Of a stretch of 64,000 bases of DNA, positions 42,796-52,234 are shown piece by piece (the stretch's first letter is position 1; every line of letters begins with the position of its first letter). The stretch lies in contig JBNKLG010000001.1 of the NCBI GenBank assembly GCA_050292235.1, positions 76,802-140,801 on the forward strand, written 5' to 3'. A program made the position numbers and the translations under genes. Source of the stretch: JBNKLG01 sp050292235. Lineage in GTDB: Bacteria; Pseudomonadota; Gammaproteobacteria; Chromatiales; Chromatiaceae. The notes beneath the pieces are model-generated. The model was not told the origin of the DNA. It did no database searches and worked only from the letters and a program-made list of their open reading frames with translations.

Positions 42796-43647
42796 TCAGT
42801 CTCCCTCCGTCACCTGGTTCGGTATCGGATCCTCAGGTTTTGGAGGCCATACTAGCAGGACCTCCCGTGCCCGATCTAGATTGGCGCTGGGCGTGGCGGT
42901 TGCTTCGGTAAAGGGGGCGCCAGGGTTACGGGCCACCTGATCCACGATACCGACGGGATAGCCGCTGGGGAATTGTCCGCCCAAACCAGAGGTGGTGATC
43001 TGGTCGCCAGGTTTGATGTCACTGTCATTGGGGATGAAGGGCAGGGAGAGACGATTGATCTTGCCTGTGCCGATGGCGATTGTGCGTAGCCCGGTACGGC
43101 TGATCTGAACCGGCAGGCTGTGATCTGTGTCGGTGATCAGCAAAATGGTCGCTGTCCAGGGGGTGACCTCTGAAACCTGGCCCATGATGGCGTTTGCATC
43201 TACTGCGGGTTGGCCGACATAGACACCGGACTGACTGCCCTTGTTAACCAGCAGGTGGTGGCGGTAGGGATCGAGATCCATGCTCACCAGTTCGCTGATC
43301 AAAACATGCTCGCCGACTTTGAACGAGGAGTTCAGCAACCGGCCCAGGCGCAGCATCTCCTGCTCCAGGGCATCCAGTTTGAGCAGGCGGGCATGAAGTT
43401 TGAGGTTTTCCGTATGGAGCCGGTTATTGTCTGCCAGTAGGGCCTCATGGGAAGCAAAGCTGTCACGCATGTTGTGGTAAATCTTTGAAGGCAGATCGGC
43501 CAAAAACACCAGGGGATAGGTAATGGCGGCGACCGCAGAGCGGAATTTGCTGTGGTGGCGCTCCCGATAGTCGACAGTGAGCACTGTCAAAGACAGCAGT
43601 ACCGCGATGATGAGTCGGGTGGTGGTTGAGGGCCCACCATCGAACAT
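42796..43647 (-). CDS. mreC: Rod-shape protein MreC
   Basis: Bitopic MreC, about 283 residues: one N-terminal membrane helix (TRLIIAVLLSLTVLTVDY), a coiled coil (about 65-105) and a beta-rich periplasmic domain with GSQSGVYVGQPAVDANAIMG and DQITTSGLGGQFPSGYPVG. It bridges PBP2/RodA and MreD. A TTG three codons upstream is an alternative start; the ATG at 43647 was preferred. Confidence 0.94.
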   Translation of the reverse strand: MFDGGPSTTTRLIIAVLLSLTVLTVDYRERHHSKFRSAVAAITYPLVFLADLPSKIYHNMRDSFASHEALLADNNRLHTENLKLHARLLKLDALEQEMLRLGRLLNSSFKVGEHVLISELVSMDLDPYRHHLLVNKGSQSGVYVGQPAVDANAIMGQVSEVTPWTATILLITDTDHSLPVQISRTGLRTIAIGTGKINRLSLPFIPNDSDIKPGDQITTSGLGGQFPSGYPVGIVDQVARNPGAPFTEATATPSANLDRAREVLLVWPPKPEDPIPNQVTEGD

Positions 43648-43709
43648 ATGTATCAAGAGCTCGATTCCTCAAAAAGGGATCGATGCGATCCCGGACTGTT
43701 CGATGCGGA

Positions 43710-44753
43710 CTACTCGGTGGCGAAGAGTACCGCTGTACGGTCGCTGAGCATCTCCAGCGCTCTGCCGCCGCCACGGGCTACGCAGGTCAGGGGGTCGTCG
43801 GCGACAATAACGGGTAATCCGGTCTCCTCGGCCAGCAATCGGTCGATGGCGCGAAGCAGGGCGCCGCCGCCGGTGAGAACGATGCCGCGCTCGGCCACAT
43901 CGGCCCCCAGTTCTGGTGGCGTCTGCTCGAGGGCCAGTTTAACCGCGCTGACGATGCCCGCCAACGGCTCTTGCAGGGCCTCCAGAACCTCATTGCTGTT
44001 GATGGTAAAGCTTCTCGGAATGCCTTCTGCAAGGTTACGACCCGTGACCTCGATCTCGTTGACCTCGTTACTGGGGAAAGCGGTGCCGATCTCTTTTTTG
44101 ATGCGCTCTGCTGTGGGCGAGCCGATCAAAGAACCAAAGTTACGACGCACATAGTTGATGATGGCGTCATCCAGGCGGTCTCCTCCAATACGTACCGAGT
44201 TGGAGTAGACCACGCCATTCAGCGAGAGAACGGCTACCTCGGAGGTGCCCCCACCGATATCCAGCACCATGGAACCTTCGGGCTGGTCAATGGGCAGACC
44301 TGCTCCCATGGCAGCAGCCATGGGCTCTTCAATCAGATAGACCTCACGGGCACCAGCGCCGGCGGCAGATTCCTTAATGGCGCGGCGTTCCACCTGGGTG
44401 GAACCACAGGGTACACAGATCAGGACGCGGGGGCTGGGCCGAATGATCTTGGATTCATGGACCTTATGGATAAAGAACTGCAGCATTTTTTCGGTGACGG
44501 TGAAGTCGGCGATGACACCCTCCTTCAGTGGCCGGATGGCCTCGACGCCTTTTGGGGTCTTGTCAAAGATGTTTTTGGCTTCTCCGCCAACTGCGATGAC
44601 CGATTTGTTGCCGTTTTTCTCGTAGCGGATGGCCACGACCGAAGGTTCGTTCAGTACGATGCCATTTTGCCGGGTGTAGACCAATGTGTTGGCGGTACCC
44701 AGGTCAATGGAAAGGTCGTTGGAAAAAAGGCCGCGTAGGGCTTTAAGGAACAT
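43710..44753 (-). CDS. mreB: Rod-shape actin homologue MreB
   Basis: 347-residue bacterial actin that directs lateral wall synthesis. Nucleotide-binding blocks: SIDLGTANTLVYT (phosphate 1), LDIGGGTSEVAVLSL (phosphate 2) and the adenosine loop GIVLTGGGALLRAIDRLL. It is the first gene of the mreBCD-mrdA-rodA run that continues down to lipA. It is divergent from gatC; the 180-base gap contains an inverted repeat. Confidence 0.97.
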   Translation of the reverse strand: MFLKALRGLFSNDLSIDLGTANTLVYTRQNGIVLNEPSVVAIRYEKNGNKSVIAVGGEAKNIFDKTPKGVEAIRPLKEGVIADFTVTEKMLQFFIHKVHESKIIRPSPRVLICVPCGSTQVERRAIKESAAGAGAREVYLIEEPMAAAMGAGLPIDQPEGSMVLDIGGGTSEVAVLSLNGVVYSNSVRIGGDRLDDAIINYVRRNFGSLIGSPTAERIKKEIGTAFPSNEVNEIEVTGRNLAEGIPRSFTINSNEVLEALQEPLAGIVSAVKLALEQTPPELGADVAERGIVLTGGGALLRAIDRLLAEETGLPVIVADDPLTCVARGGGRALEMLSDRTAVLFATE

Positions 44754-44782
44754 AGGTCAAGAATTCCGTGTAAATATCGAGA

Positions 44783-44810
44783 AACTAAAGGGTAATGTAA
44801 CTCTTTAGTT
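44783..44810. promoter_or_regulatory. Inverted repeat between mreB and gatC
   Basis: Perfect 8-base arms aactaaag and ctttagtt, 12 bases apart, lie about 30 bases from the mreB start on the divergent promoter side. It could be an operator or part of the mreB leader; a TTGACT hexamer adjoins it at 44809 toward gatC. Confidence 0.35.
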
Positions 44811-44935
44811 GACTATAGAGCAAGCGGGAGTCCTTGCAAAGGGCGCCATTCTACCTTAGTGGCGCTTTTGCTTATATAGATGTGCCCCCTTTGCCTGTGC
44901 TATTTTTCGACCTTTTCCCTGGAATTGAGTTCATT

Positions 44936-45223
44936 ATGGCGATCGAACCCAACGATGTGAGTGGCATCGCGCACCTGGCCCGGCTGGCCATCAGCGAAAC
45001 GGAAGGTGAGGCCCTGGCCCAGGACCTGAATGGTATCCTGGATTTTGTGGCCCAGTTATCCACGGTGGATACGGCGGATGTGTTACCCATGGCCCATCCC
45101 CTGGAGATGGTACAACGCCTGCGGGCCGATGTGGTGACGGAATCCGATCAGCGTACGGCCTTCCAGGCCATCGCCCCGGAGACGGAAGAGGGCCTCTATC
45201 TGGTCCCGAGGGTGATCGAATGA
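44936..45223 (+). CDS. gatC: Asp/Glu-tRNA amidotransferase subunit C
   Basis: 95-residue GatC, the small chaperone-like subunit of the tRNA-dependent amidotransferase. The block DVSGIAHLARLAISETE and the C-terminal AFQAIAPETEEGLYLVPRVIE are characteristic. The ATG at 44936 was chosen over one 102 bases upstream because GatC begins here. It overlaps gatA by four bases. Confidence 0.95.
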   Translation: MAIEPNDVSGIAHLARLAISETEGEALAQDLNGILDFVAQLSTVDTADVLPMAHPLEMVQRLRADVVTESDQRTAFQAIAPETEEGLYLVPRVIE

Positions 45224-46692
45224 GTGCCATCTATCAACAGACTCTGGCCAAGCAGGCCCAGGCCTTGGCGGCAGGTGACTGCTCCAGCATGGAGCTGACC
45301 CAGCATTATCTGGATCGCATTCGCCGCTTTGATTCGGCCCTCAACAGCTACATCACTCTGGACGAGGAAGGTGCGCTGGATCAGGCTCGTGCTGCCGATG
45401 AACGCCGTGCTAAAGGTGAGGCGGGGCCATTGACCGGCATACCGCTAGCGCAGAAAGACATCTTCTGTACCCAGGGGCTGCGCACCAGTTGTGGCTCGCG
45501 TATGTTGGATAACTTTGTCGCTCCCTACGATGCTACGGTGATCGAGCGCTTTCGTGCCGCCGGTGCCGTTACCCTGGGCAAGACCAATATGGATGAGTTC
45601 GCTATGGGCTCCTCCAACGAGACCAGCTGGTATGGCCCGGTGAAGAATCCCTGGGATCAGGAGCGGGTGCCCGGCGGCTCTTCAGGGGGCTCTGCCGCTG
45701 CTCTGACCGCGGGTCTCTGCGCAGCGGCCACAGGGACGGATACCGGTGGTTCCATCCGCCAGCCAGCGGCCCTCTGCGGCATCACCGGCCTCAAGCCGAC
45801 CTATGGTCGGGTCTCCCGCTACGGCATGATCGCTTTTGCCTCCAGCCTGGATCAGGCCGGTCCCATGACCCGCAGCGCCGAAGATGCTGCCCTGATGTTG
45901 CAGGTGATGGCAGGCTTCGACGAGCGCGATTCCACCTGTGCGGATCGTCCGGTGGACGACTATGCCGCTGCCCTGAATCAGCCGGTCAAAGGTTTACGGG
46001 TGGGCTTGCCCCGGGAGTTTTTTGCCGAGGGCTTGCCTGCTGGGATGGCGGCCAGTCTGGAATCGGCCATGGCAGAGCTGCGTACCCTAGGCGTCGAGTT
46101 CAAAGAAATCGATCTGCCTCACAGTGGTCTTTCGGTGCCTGCCTACTATGTGGTGGCCCCGGCGGAATGCTCCTCCAACCTGGAGCGTTTCGATGGGGTT
46201 CGCTTTGGTCATCGCTGCGAAGATCCCAAAGACTTGGACGATCTGTTCAAACGCTCGCGCCAGGAAGGCTTCGGGGTCGAGGTGAAGCGCCGAATCCTCA
46301 TCGGCACCTATGCCCTCTCCGCCGGCTATTACGATGCTTATTACCTGCGGGCGCAGCAGGTACGCCAGTTGATCGCCGCCGATTTCCGTCAGGCCTTCGG
46401 GTCTGTTGATGTGATTCTGGCCCCCACCAGTCCCGGCACCGCCTTTCGCTTTGGCGAAAAGAGCGGCGATCCGGTGAGCATGTATCTGTCCGACATCTAC
46501 ACCATCGCCGTGAATCTGGCCGGGCTGCCCGCCATGTCACTCCCCGTCGGGCCGGTCGAGGGACTGCCCGCCGGGATGCAGTTGATTGGTAACTATTTTG
46601 ATGAAGGGCGTCTGCTCAATCTGGCCCATGCCTTCCAGCAGGTGACCGATTGGCATCGTGCCTTTCCCCCCGGTTTTGAGGAGGTCGCCTGA
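45220..46692 (+). CDS. gatA: Asp/Glu-tRNA amidotransferase subunit A
   Basis: 490-residue amidase-signature subunit that frees ammonia from glutamine for GatB. The catalytic triad is at the same numbers as in the well-studied S. aureus enzyme: Lys79 (AQKD), cis-Ser154 (GGSSGGS) and nucleophile Ser178 (TGGSIR). It is translationally coupled to gatC; gatB follows after two bases. The presence of GatCAB suggests misacylated Gln-tRNA and/or Asn-tRNA is corrected here; a tRNA-Gln gene lies at 60812. Confidence 0.97.
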   Translation: MSAIYQQTLAKQAQALAAGDCSSMELTQHYLDRIRRFDSALNSYITLDEEGALDQARAADERRAKGEAGPLTGIPLAQKDIFCTQGLRTSCGSRMLDNFVAPYDATVIERFRAAGAVTLGKTNMDEFAMGSSNETSWYGPVKNPWDQERVPGGSSGGSAAALTAGLCAAATGTDTGGSIRQPAALCGITGLKPTYGRVSRYGMIAFASSLDQAGPMTRSAEDAALMLQVMAGFDERDSTCADRPVDDYAAALNQPVKGLRVGLPREFFAEGLPAGMAASLESAMAELRTLGVEFKEIDLPHSGLSVPAYYVVAPAECSSNLERFDGVRFGHRCEDPKDLDDLFKRSRQEGFGVEVKRRILIGTYALSAGYYDAYYLRAQQVRQLIAADFRQAFGSVDVILAPTSPGTAFRFGEKSGDPVSMYLSDIYTIAVNLAGLPAMSLPVGPVEGLPAGMQLIGNYFDEGRLLNLAHAFQQVTDWHRAFPPGFEEVA

Positions 46693-46694
46693 TC

Positions 46695-48134
<1,440 letters not shown>

Positions 48135-48165
48135 GCTTCGGCTTCGCTCATATCCAGAGAGTCAT

Positions 48166-48284
48166 CTCTCCACCACCTCCCGTAAGCGCCAGTAGGAGCG
48201 CCCCATGGGCGCGAAGCTCACGTCTGCAAGTCATGATATGACCGGCGTATCACCACACCCATCGCGCCCACGGGGCGCTCCTAC
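48166..48284. repeat. REPIN-like dispersed repeat, copy 2 of 3
   Basis: Same element as 14163-14280. Its arms are the cleanest of the three: aggagcgccccatgggcgcg facing cgcgcccacggggcgctcct, with the conserved spacer. It lies just after gatB. Confidence 0.78.
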
Positions 48285-48296
48285 ATGGTTTATCTG

Positions 48297-48320
48297 GTTC
48301 CCACAGTTCTCTGTGGGAAC
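48297..48320. repeat. Short palindromic repeat, GTTCCCAC family
   Basis: A perfect 10-bp stem, gttcccacag with ctgtgggaac, and TTCT loop lies 13 bases after the REPIN-like copy. It belongs with the palindrome after lpd (15503-15526). Confidence 0.6.
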
Positions 48321-48326
48321 GCGAAA

Positions 48327-48728
48327 TCATCCTTGAGGGCTACTCTCAGCTTTCGACCGCTGCTTTTTCGGGTCGTCGTAAAGGGCTTTGCATGCTGGGG
48401 GGCGAAGGTTTGGATCTGTTTTGGCGGCCGCTATCTGATCACAGGGTAAATCAGCTAATGAGTGGAGGCAGGTTAGTATAAGGCCGCGAGTTTTGTGAGA
48501 GACGAGGTTTTTCTCAAAAAGCTTGAAAGCATGGTCTTTAAGGGCCTTGAATTCAGCTTCTCTTAAGGCCTTTTCCTCTGAAGATAGAGTGCTCAGCCTT
48601 TTGCTTGTGCATTTATTACCTTTTTCGTAGAAGGCGTCGACGACTTCGTTGAGCTCGGACAGCTCAGACTCGCTGGCCATGGCGAATGAGCTGAAGAGTA
48701 AGAGGAGTAAGGGAAATAGACGTATCAT
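48327..48728 (-). CDS. Small exported protein, unknown
   Basis: 133-residue protein with a signal peptide (MIRLFPLLLLLFSSFAMA) and a Lys/Glu-rich helical mature part containing four cysteines (GNKC, LTC, LPC, PPAC). I do not recognise a family. The start at 48728 begins the signal peptide and has GGGGA upstream; seven upstream codons were dropped. It lies alone among repeats. Confidence 0.55.
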   Translation of the reverse strand: MIRLFPLLLLLFSSFAMASESELSELNEVVDAFYEKGNKCTSKRLSTLSSEEKALREAEFKALKDHAFKLFEKNLVSHKTRGLILTCLHSLADLPCDQIAAAKTDPNLRPPACKALYDDPKKQRSKAESSPQG

Positions 48729-48945
48729 GATGGGCGTCCCCGTAGTCAAGCTGATAAAAATTGAGTGGCAAGCCTAGCCTGAAAAGATGGGGTGGTCTAC
48801 TTTTATGGCCCAGCCATTGCCTGAGTAGCTTTGGGCTTCGGCTTCGCTCAGCCAGCGTTTGGTGTTGCATTATTTGGCTTACCAGACTCTCACACGCCCA
48901 TAAACCTAACCGCTCAGGGCAGGTCGCAGCTGACTCATGGTTTTT

Positions 48946-48991
48946 GTATAGCTGCCTGCTATACAGTGCTGTATACTTATTCGGTATACAG
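48946..48991 (+). promoter_or_regulatory. Palindromic operator of the toxin-antitoxin pair
   Basis: Overlapping inverted repeats: GTATAG (48946) with CTATAC (48959), then a perfect TATACAG, TG, CTGTATA (48960-48975), then another TATACAG (48985-48991), ending 12 bases before the antitoxin ATG. Arrays of this kind are the autoregulatory operators of ribbon-helix-helix antitoxins. Confidence 0.65.
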
Positions 48992-49003
48992 TTGAGGTAT
49001 GTT

Positions 49004-49279
49004 ATGCAAAGCACAGCCAAGAAAGAAGCCCCTATCAATTTGAGGGCGCTACCAGCGCAACGGTTACTTATTGACCGTGCCAGCCAGGTGATGGGTAAGA
49101 GTCGTACCGATTTTGTGCTGGAAGCTGCCTGCCGTGAGGCCGAGAATGTCTTGCTCGATCAGCGCCTATACATTCTTAATGAGAAAGATTTCGCTGCTTT
49201 TGAAGCTGCGTTCGCTGCCCCTGTCAAAGACAATCCAGCCCTGCGTAGCCTGCTGACTGCTCCAGCACCATGGGAATAA
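49004..49279 (+). CDS. DUF1778 antitoxin (TacA/AtaR type)
   Basis: 91-residue antitoxin. The N-terminal ribbon-helix-helix part (PINLRALPAQRLLIDRASQVMG) should bind the palindromic operator just upstream, and the C-terminal tail (about residues 50-91, ending ALRSLLTAPAPWE) should wrap and block the toxin. GAGG lies seven bases before the ATG; the longer frame upstream runs through the operator and is spurious. Overlaps the toxin gene by ten bases. Confidence 0.88.
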   Translation: MQSTAKKEAPINLRALPAQRLLIDRASQVMGKSRTDFVLEAACREAENVLLDQRLYILNEKDFAAFEAAFAAPVKDNPALRSLLTAPAPWE

Positions 49280-49764
49280 GCGCCCCTGATCCGCTCACAG
49301 AGGAGCACAGTACGCCTCATTTCGACTGTGGCGATCCTGTTCTCAATGATTGGCTTCAACGAAAAGCGTTAAAGAATGAGCGCAATGGTGGTTCTCGAAC
49401 CTTTGTTGTCTGTGATGGGTGGCAGGTGGTCGGTTACTACTCGCTCGCCACAGGAGCCTTGCAGCACGATAACGCCCCAGGAAAATTGCGGCGCAATATG
49501 CCTGACCCGATCCCTGTCATTGTTTTGGGGCGACTGGCGGTTAGCGTCGACCATCAGGGACAAGGCATTGGTCGAGGCATGTTGAAAGATGCCGTTTTCA
49601 GGGCGATTGGCATAGCTGAACAGGTTGGCGTCAAGGCCATGCTGGTACACGCCATCTCTTCTGAGGCCAAACGATTCTACCTGCGCCGTGGTTTTGTTGA
49701 ATCTCCTGCCAATGACATGACGCTCATGGTAACGATCAAAGACGCTATTGCTCACATACGATAG
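49270..49764 (+). CDS. GNAT toxin (TacT/AtaT type)
   Basis: 164-residue GCN5-type acetyltransferase. The pyrophosphate loop of acetyl-CoA binding is QGQGIGRGML, the beta-bulge strand is VIVLGRLAV, and FYLRRGF carries the conserved Tyr. Paired with a DUF1778 antitoxin, such enzymes acetylate the amino acid on charged tRNAs and stop translation; that target is inferred from the family. Flanked on its 3' side by the third REPIN-like repeat, 16 bases after the stop. Confidence 0.88.
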   Translation: MGISAPDPLTEEHSTPHFDCGDPVLNDWLQRKALKNERNGGSRTFVVCDGWQVVGYYSLATGALQHDNAPGKLRRNMPDPIPVIVLGRLAVSVDHQGQGIGRGMLKDAVFRAIGIAEQVGVKAMLVHAISSEAKRFYLRRGFVESPANDMTLMVTIKDAIAHIR

Positions 49765-49780
49765 CTTGGTAGATAACCCG

Positions 49781-49896
49781 CTCTCCACTGCCTCCCGCAA
49801 GCGCCAGTAGGAGCATCCTGAGCGCGAAGCCACGTCTGCAAGTCATGATATGACCGGCGCACCACCACACTCATCGCGCCCACGGAGCGCTCCTAC
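49781..49896. repeat. REPIN-like dispersed repeat, copy 3 of 3
   Basis: Most diverged copy: the left arm has lost symmetry (aggagcatcctgagcgcg), while the right arm cgcgcccacggagcgctcct and the spacer are well kept. With copy 2 it brackets the small exported protein and the toxin-antitoxin pair. A decayed GTTCCCAC-family palindrome follows around 49951-49980. Confidence 0.72.
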
Positions 49897-50042
49897 TTGG
49901 TCGATCTTTTTCGTGGGAATCCATCCCTTTTGCCTAAGGGTTACAGGTATGCATTCCCACTCTGGCGCATGGAAACGAGAAAAGTACCAGCTCATTCAAC
50001 TAAACTCACTCTCATCCCCATCCTGCAGATCAAGGAGGAGCA

Positions 50043-50795
50043 GTGGGCGGGCCCAGGGCGATCTTCATCAACGACAAGTGGCGTATCTTCGCTGAAAAGG
50101 TGAAGCGGCGGGATGGTTACCGCTGTCTGCGCTGTGGCCGCGAGACCCACGAGGTGGTTTTGCAGGTTCACCATGAGCGCTATTTTGAAGGTAAGGCACC
50201 CTGGGAATATGCTCTCAGTGATTGCCTTACCCTCTGCCAGGGGTGCCATGCCCGCGAACATGGCCAGATCGAACCCGATCATGGTTGGACTCTGCTTGCC
50301 ATTACCGATCTGGGGAGCCTGGATAGGGTGTGCGAGCGCCGCAATTGCGGCAGCATGATCCGCTACGCCCATGAGACCTACCACCCTGCCTGGGGCTATA
50401 AGGTTGTCGGTAGTACCTGTGTTCAGCATCTCACCAGCAAGGAACGCGATCTCAGCCAGCGGCTGATTGTCCTCTACAAGAACATTGCCACCTTCGTCCA
50501 TGATTCAGTCTGGCGTGAGGGGCGAACCCAAAAAGGCCGTTATTACCTTTTTGCAACCTACCGATACCATGAGATTCGTATCTACGGCACCGAAAACCAT
50601 TACGCCTATCAGCTTGTTCTTAAGGAAAAAGGGGTCAAATGGCACGACTATCGTGACGTTATCCCCTTCCCAGGCCGTGTTCTTGAAGAGGTAAAGGAAA
50701 TCGCCTATCTGGTGCTGAAGGGAACCTTAGAGCATGACCCGGGAGAGCAAGCGCAGTTGCGGGAGATTTATCGACGGCTAATCGGACGAGGATGA
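50043..50795 (+). CDS. HNH nuclease-domain protein
   Basis: 250-residue protein. Residues 15-75 form an HNH domain: CLRCGRETHEVVLQVHH supplies the first zinc Cys pair and the catalytic His, and CLTLCQGCHAREH the second half. The C-terminal 170 residues, with CERRNCGSMIRYAHE and two YRYHEIRIYG/YQLVLKEKG stretches, are not recognised. The start is a GTG with a strong AAGGAGG at good spacing. It could be a homing-type or defence nuclease; no partner genes identify which. Confidence 0.75.
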   Translation: MGGPRAIFINDKWRIFAEKVKRRDGYRCLRCGRETHEVVLQVHHERYFEGKAPWEYALSDCLTLCQGCHAREHGQIEPDHGWTLLAITDLGSLDRVCERRNCGSMIRYAHETYHPAWGYKVVGSTCVQHLTSKERDLSQRLIVLYKNIATFVHDSVWREGRTQKGRYYLFATYRYHEIRIYGTENHYAYQLVLKEKGVKWHDYRDVIPFPGRVLEEVKEIAYLVLKGTLEHDPGEQAQLREIYRRLIGRG

Positions 50796-50954
50796 ATTAC
50801 GCTGGTAAGCGTATATATTTTATGAATCCAATCATTTTTTCTCAAACCTTCTGCCCGAGGGGCGTTTGCGTAACTACCTGTGAATCCAGGAACGGATTGA
50901 GCCGCATATAAAGAGGCCGGGCCTCCTTGTGGGCGATTGCGCACGATCTCTCGG

Positions 50955-51572
50955 CTACATCCGCTCTCGCACTGCCACAGCGACACAATGGGCTTTACCC
51001 TGCTTCAGTTTGCGGTAGTTGCCGAACACCTCTTTGAAGCTACGTTTGATGAAGTCGCGCAGGCCGTTGATGGTGACGACATAAAAGCGACCACCGGGGC
51101 GGAGTCTGGCCATAGCCTCGTAGAAGTAGAGATAGTACTGTTCGTTGCCGGTTTTGGCGGGCAGGTTGGAGACGATGACATCGAAACGGCGATCGTCGAG
51201 TTGATCAAAGCCGTTGCTGAGCAGGGCCTCGATGTTGGTGATTCGGTTCAGTTTCGCGTTGCGTTGGCAATAGTCGATGGCGACAAAGTCCTTGTCTAGC
51301 AAAGTGTGTCGGCCCTCTGGGGCCAATCGGGCCAAAGTTAGGCCGAGGGGGCCGTAGCCGCAGCCGAGATCGGCGCTCTCTTCCGTTGGGTCGATTTCAA
51401 TTTGGTCCAGCAACAGGCGGCTGCCCTCATCGATGCCTTTTGGGGAGAAAAGTCCCCAGGTAGTCTGGAAGGCCAGGGGTTGATCCCGCAGACGATCCTC
51501 AAAGCGGATGTCCCGGCGCAGTCCTTCGAGCCAGGCGCGTTTTTCCGCAGAGAGGTTTTTTGGCAGCAGCAT
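50955..51572 (-). CDS. RsmC-like class I methyltransferase
   Basis: 205-residue SAM-dependent methyltransferase of the MTS/RsmC superfamily. SAM loop ADLGCGYGPLGLTLA, acidic residue in HTLLDKDFVAID, and post-motif VIVSNLPAKTGNE. The usual catalytic NPPF/Y of rRNA guanine N2-methyltransferases is NLPA here, which also occurs in some relatives and may mean another substrate. The full RsmC has two such domains; only one is present. WGLFSPKGIDEGSRLLL matches the family's entry into the SAM fold. Confidence 0.75.
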   Translation of the reverse strand: MLLPKNLSAEKRAWLEGLRRDIRFEDRLRDQPLAFQTTWGLFSPKGIDEGSRLLLDQIEIDPTEESADLGCGYGPLGLTLARLAPEGRHTLLDKDFVAIDYCQRNAKLNRITNIEALLSNGFDQLDDRRFDVIVSNLPAKTGNEQYYLYFYEAMARLRPGGRFYVVTINGLRDFIKRSFKEVFGNYRKLKQGKAHCVAVAVRERM

Positions 51573-51577
51573 CTGGG

Positions 51578-52153
51578 TTATTTCAGAATTTTGGTCAGGC
51601 TGAAGGCGCCACGCAGATCGCCCTTCTTGAATCCGCGGGCTTTGTCGTTGGGGTAGAGTTCATCCAGTTTGGCGGCGATTTCGGGTTTGAGATTTTCCCC
51701 GTGGCAGGCCAGACAGGGGATAGAGGCGGTGGGGATGGCTTTCATATAGCGAAAGACCCGTTGGCCGTCTTTTTCGATGATCACGGCATGTTCCAGCCCG
51801 GTGGGCTTTTCTCCGGCCGCTTTGCGGCTCTCAAACTGGTTTAGAATCTGGGTTTCCCATTCGTCCGGGGCGTTATCCGGGTTGCGAACCTTGAGGCTGG
51901 TACGGGCGACTTTGATGCCCTTTTTTTCGGAGAGCTTCATACCAATGGGAGCAGCCTTCTCGTTGCAGGCCTGAATGGCATTGATCGGGCCTCCCTCTTT
52001 TATGGCGGACTTGAGTTTATTCTGCAGCTCAGTCTTGAAAACCTTGAGCACGCGGTGGCTTTCATCGACCAGAGGCTGTAGTTCCTCGGTAGCCGACGAG
52101 GGTTGCAGGGCGGATAACATCAGAACAGCAGTGAGAGAGCGGGTCAGGGTCAT
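51578..52153 (-). CDS. Periplasmic c-type haem protein, DUF3365 domain
   Basis: 191-residue exported protein. After a signal peptide (LTAVLMLSALQPSSATE) it has the Tll0287-like DUF3365 fold with IQACNEKAAPIGM, VRNPDNAPDEWE and a single CLACHG haem-c attachment site, and ends in ARGFKKGDLRGAFSLTK. Members are thought to be redox or redox-sensor proteins, sometimes fused to signalling domains; this one is free-standing. GGAGG lies seven bases before the ATG. Confidence 0.85.
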   Translation of the reverse strand: MTLTRSLTAVLMLSALQPSSATEELQPLVDESHRVLKVFKTELQNKLKSAIKEGGPINAIQACNEKAAPIGMKLSEKKGIKVARTSLKVRNPDNAPDEWETQILNQFESRKAAGEKPTGLEHAVIIEKDGQRVFRYMKAIPTASIPCLACHGENLKPEIAAKLDELYPNDKARGFKKGDLRGAFSLTKILK

Positions 52154-52234
52154 AATCAATCCTCCAAAAGGTAATGGGTGCTGGGGCGCTAGGGTACCTC
52201 AACGGAATTGGCGAGGAATTAACGAAACGCAAAC

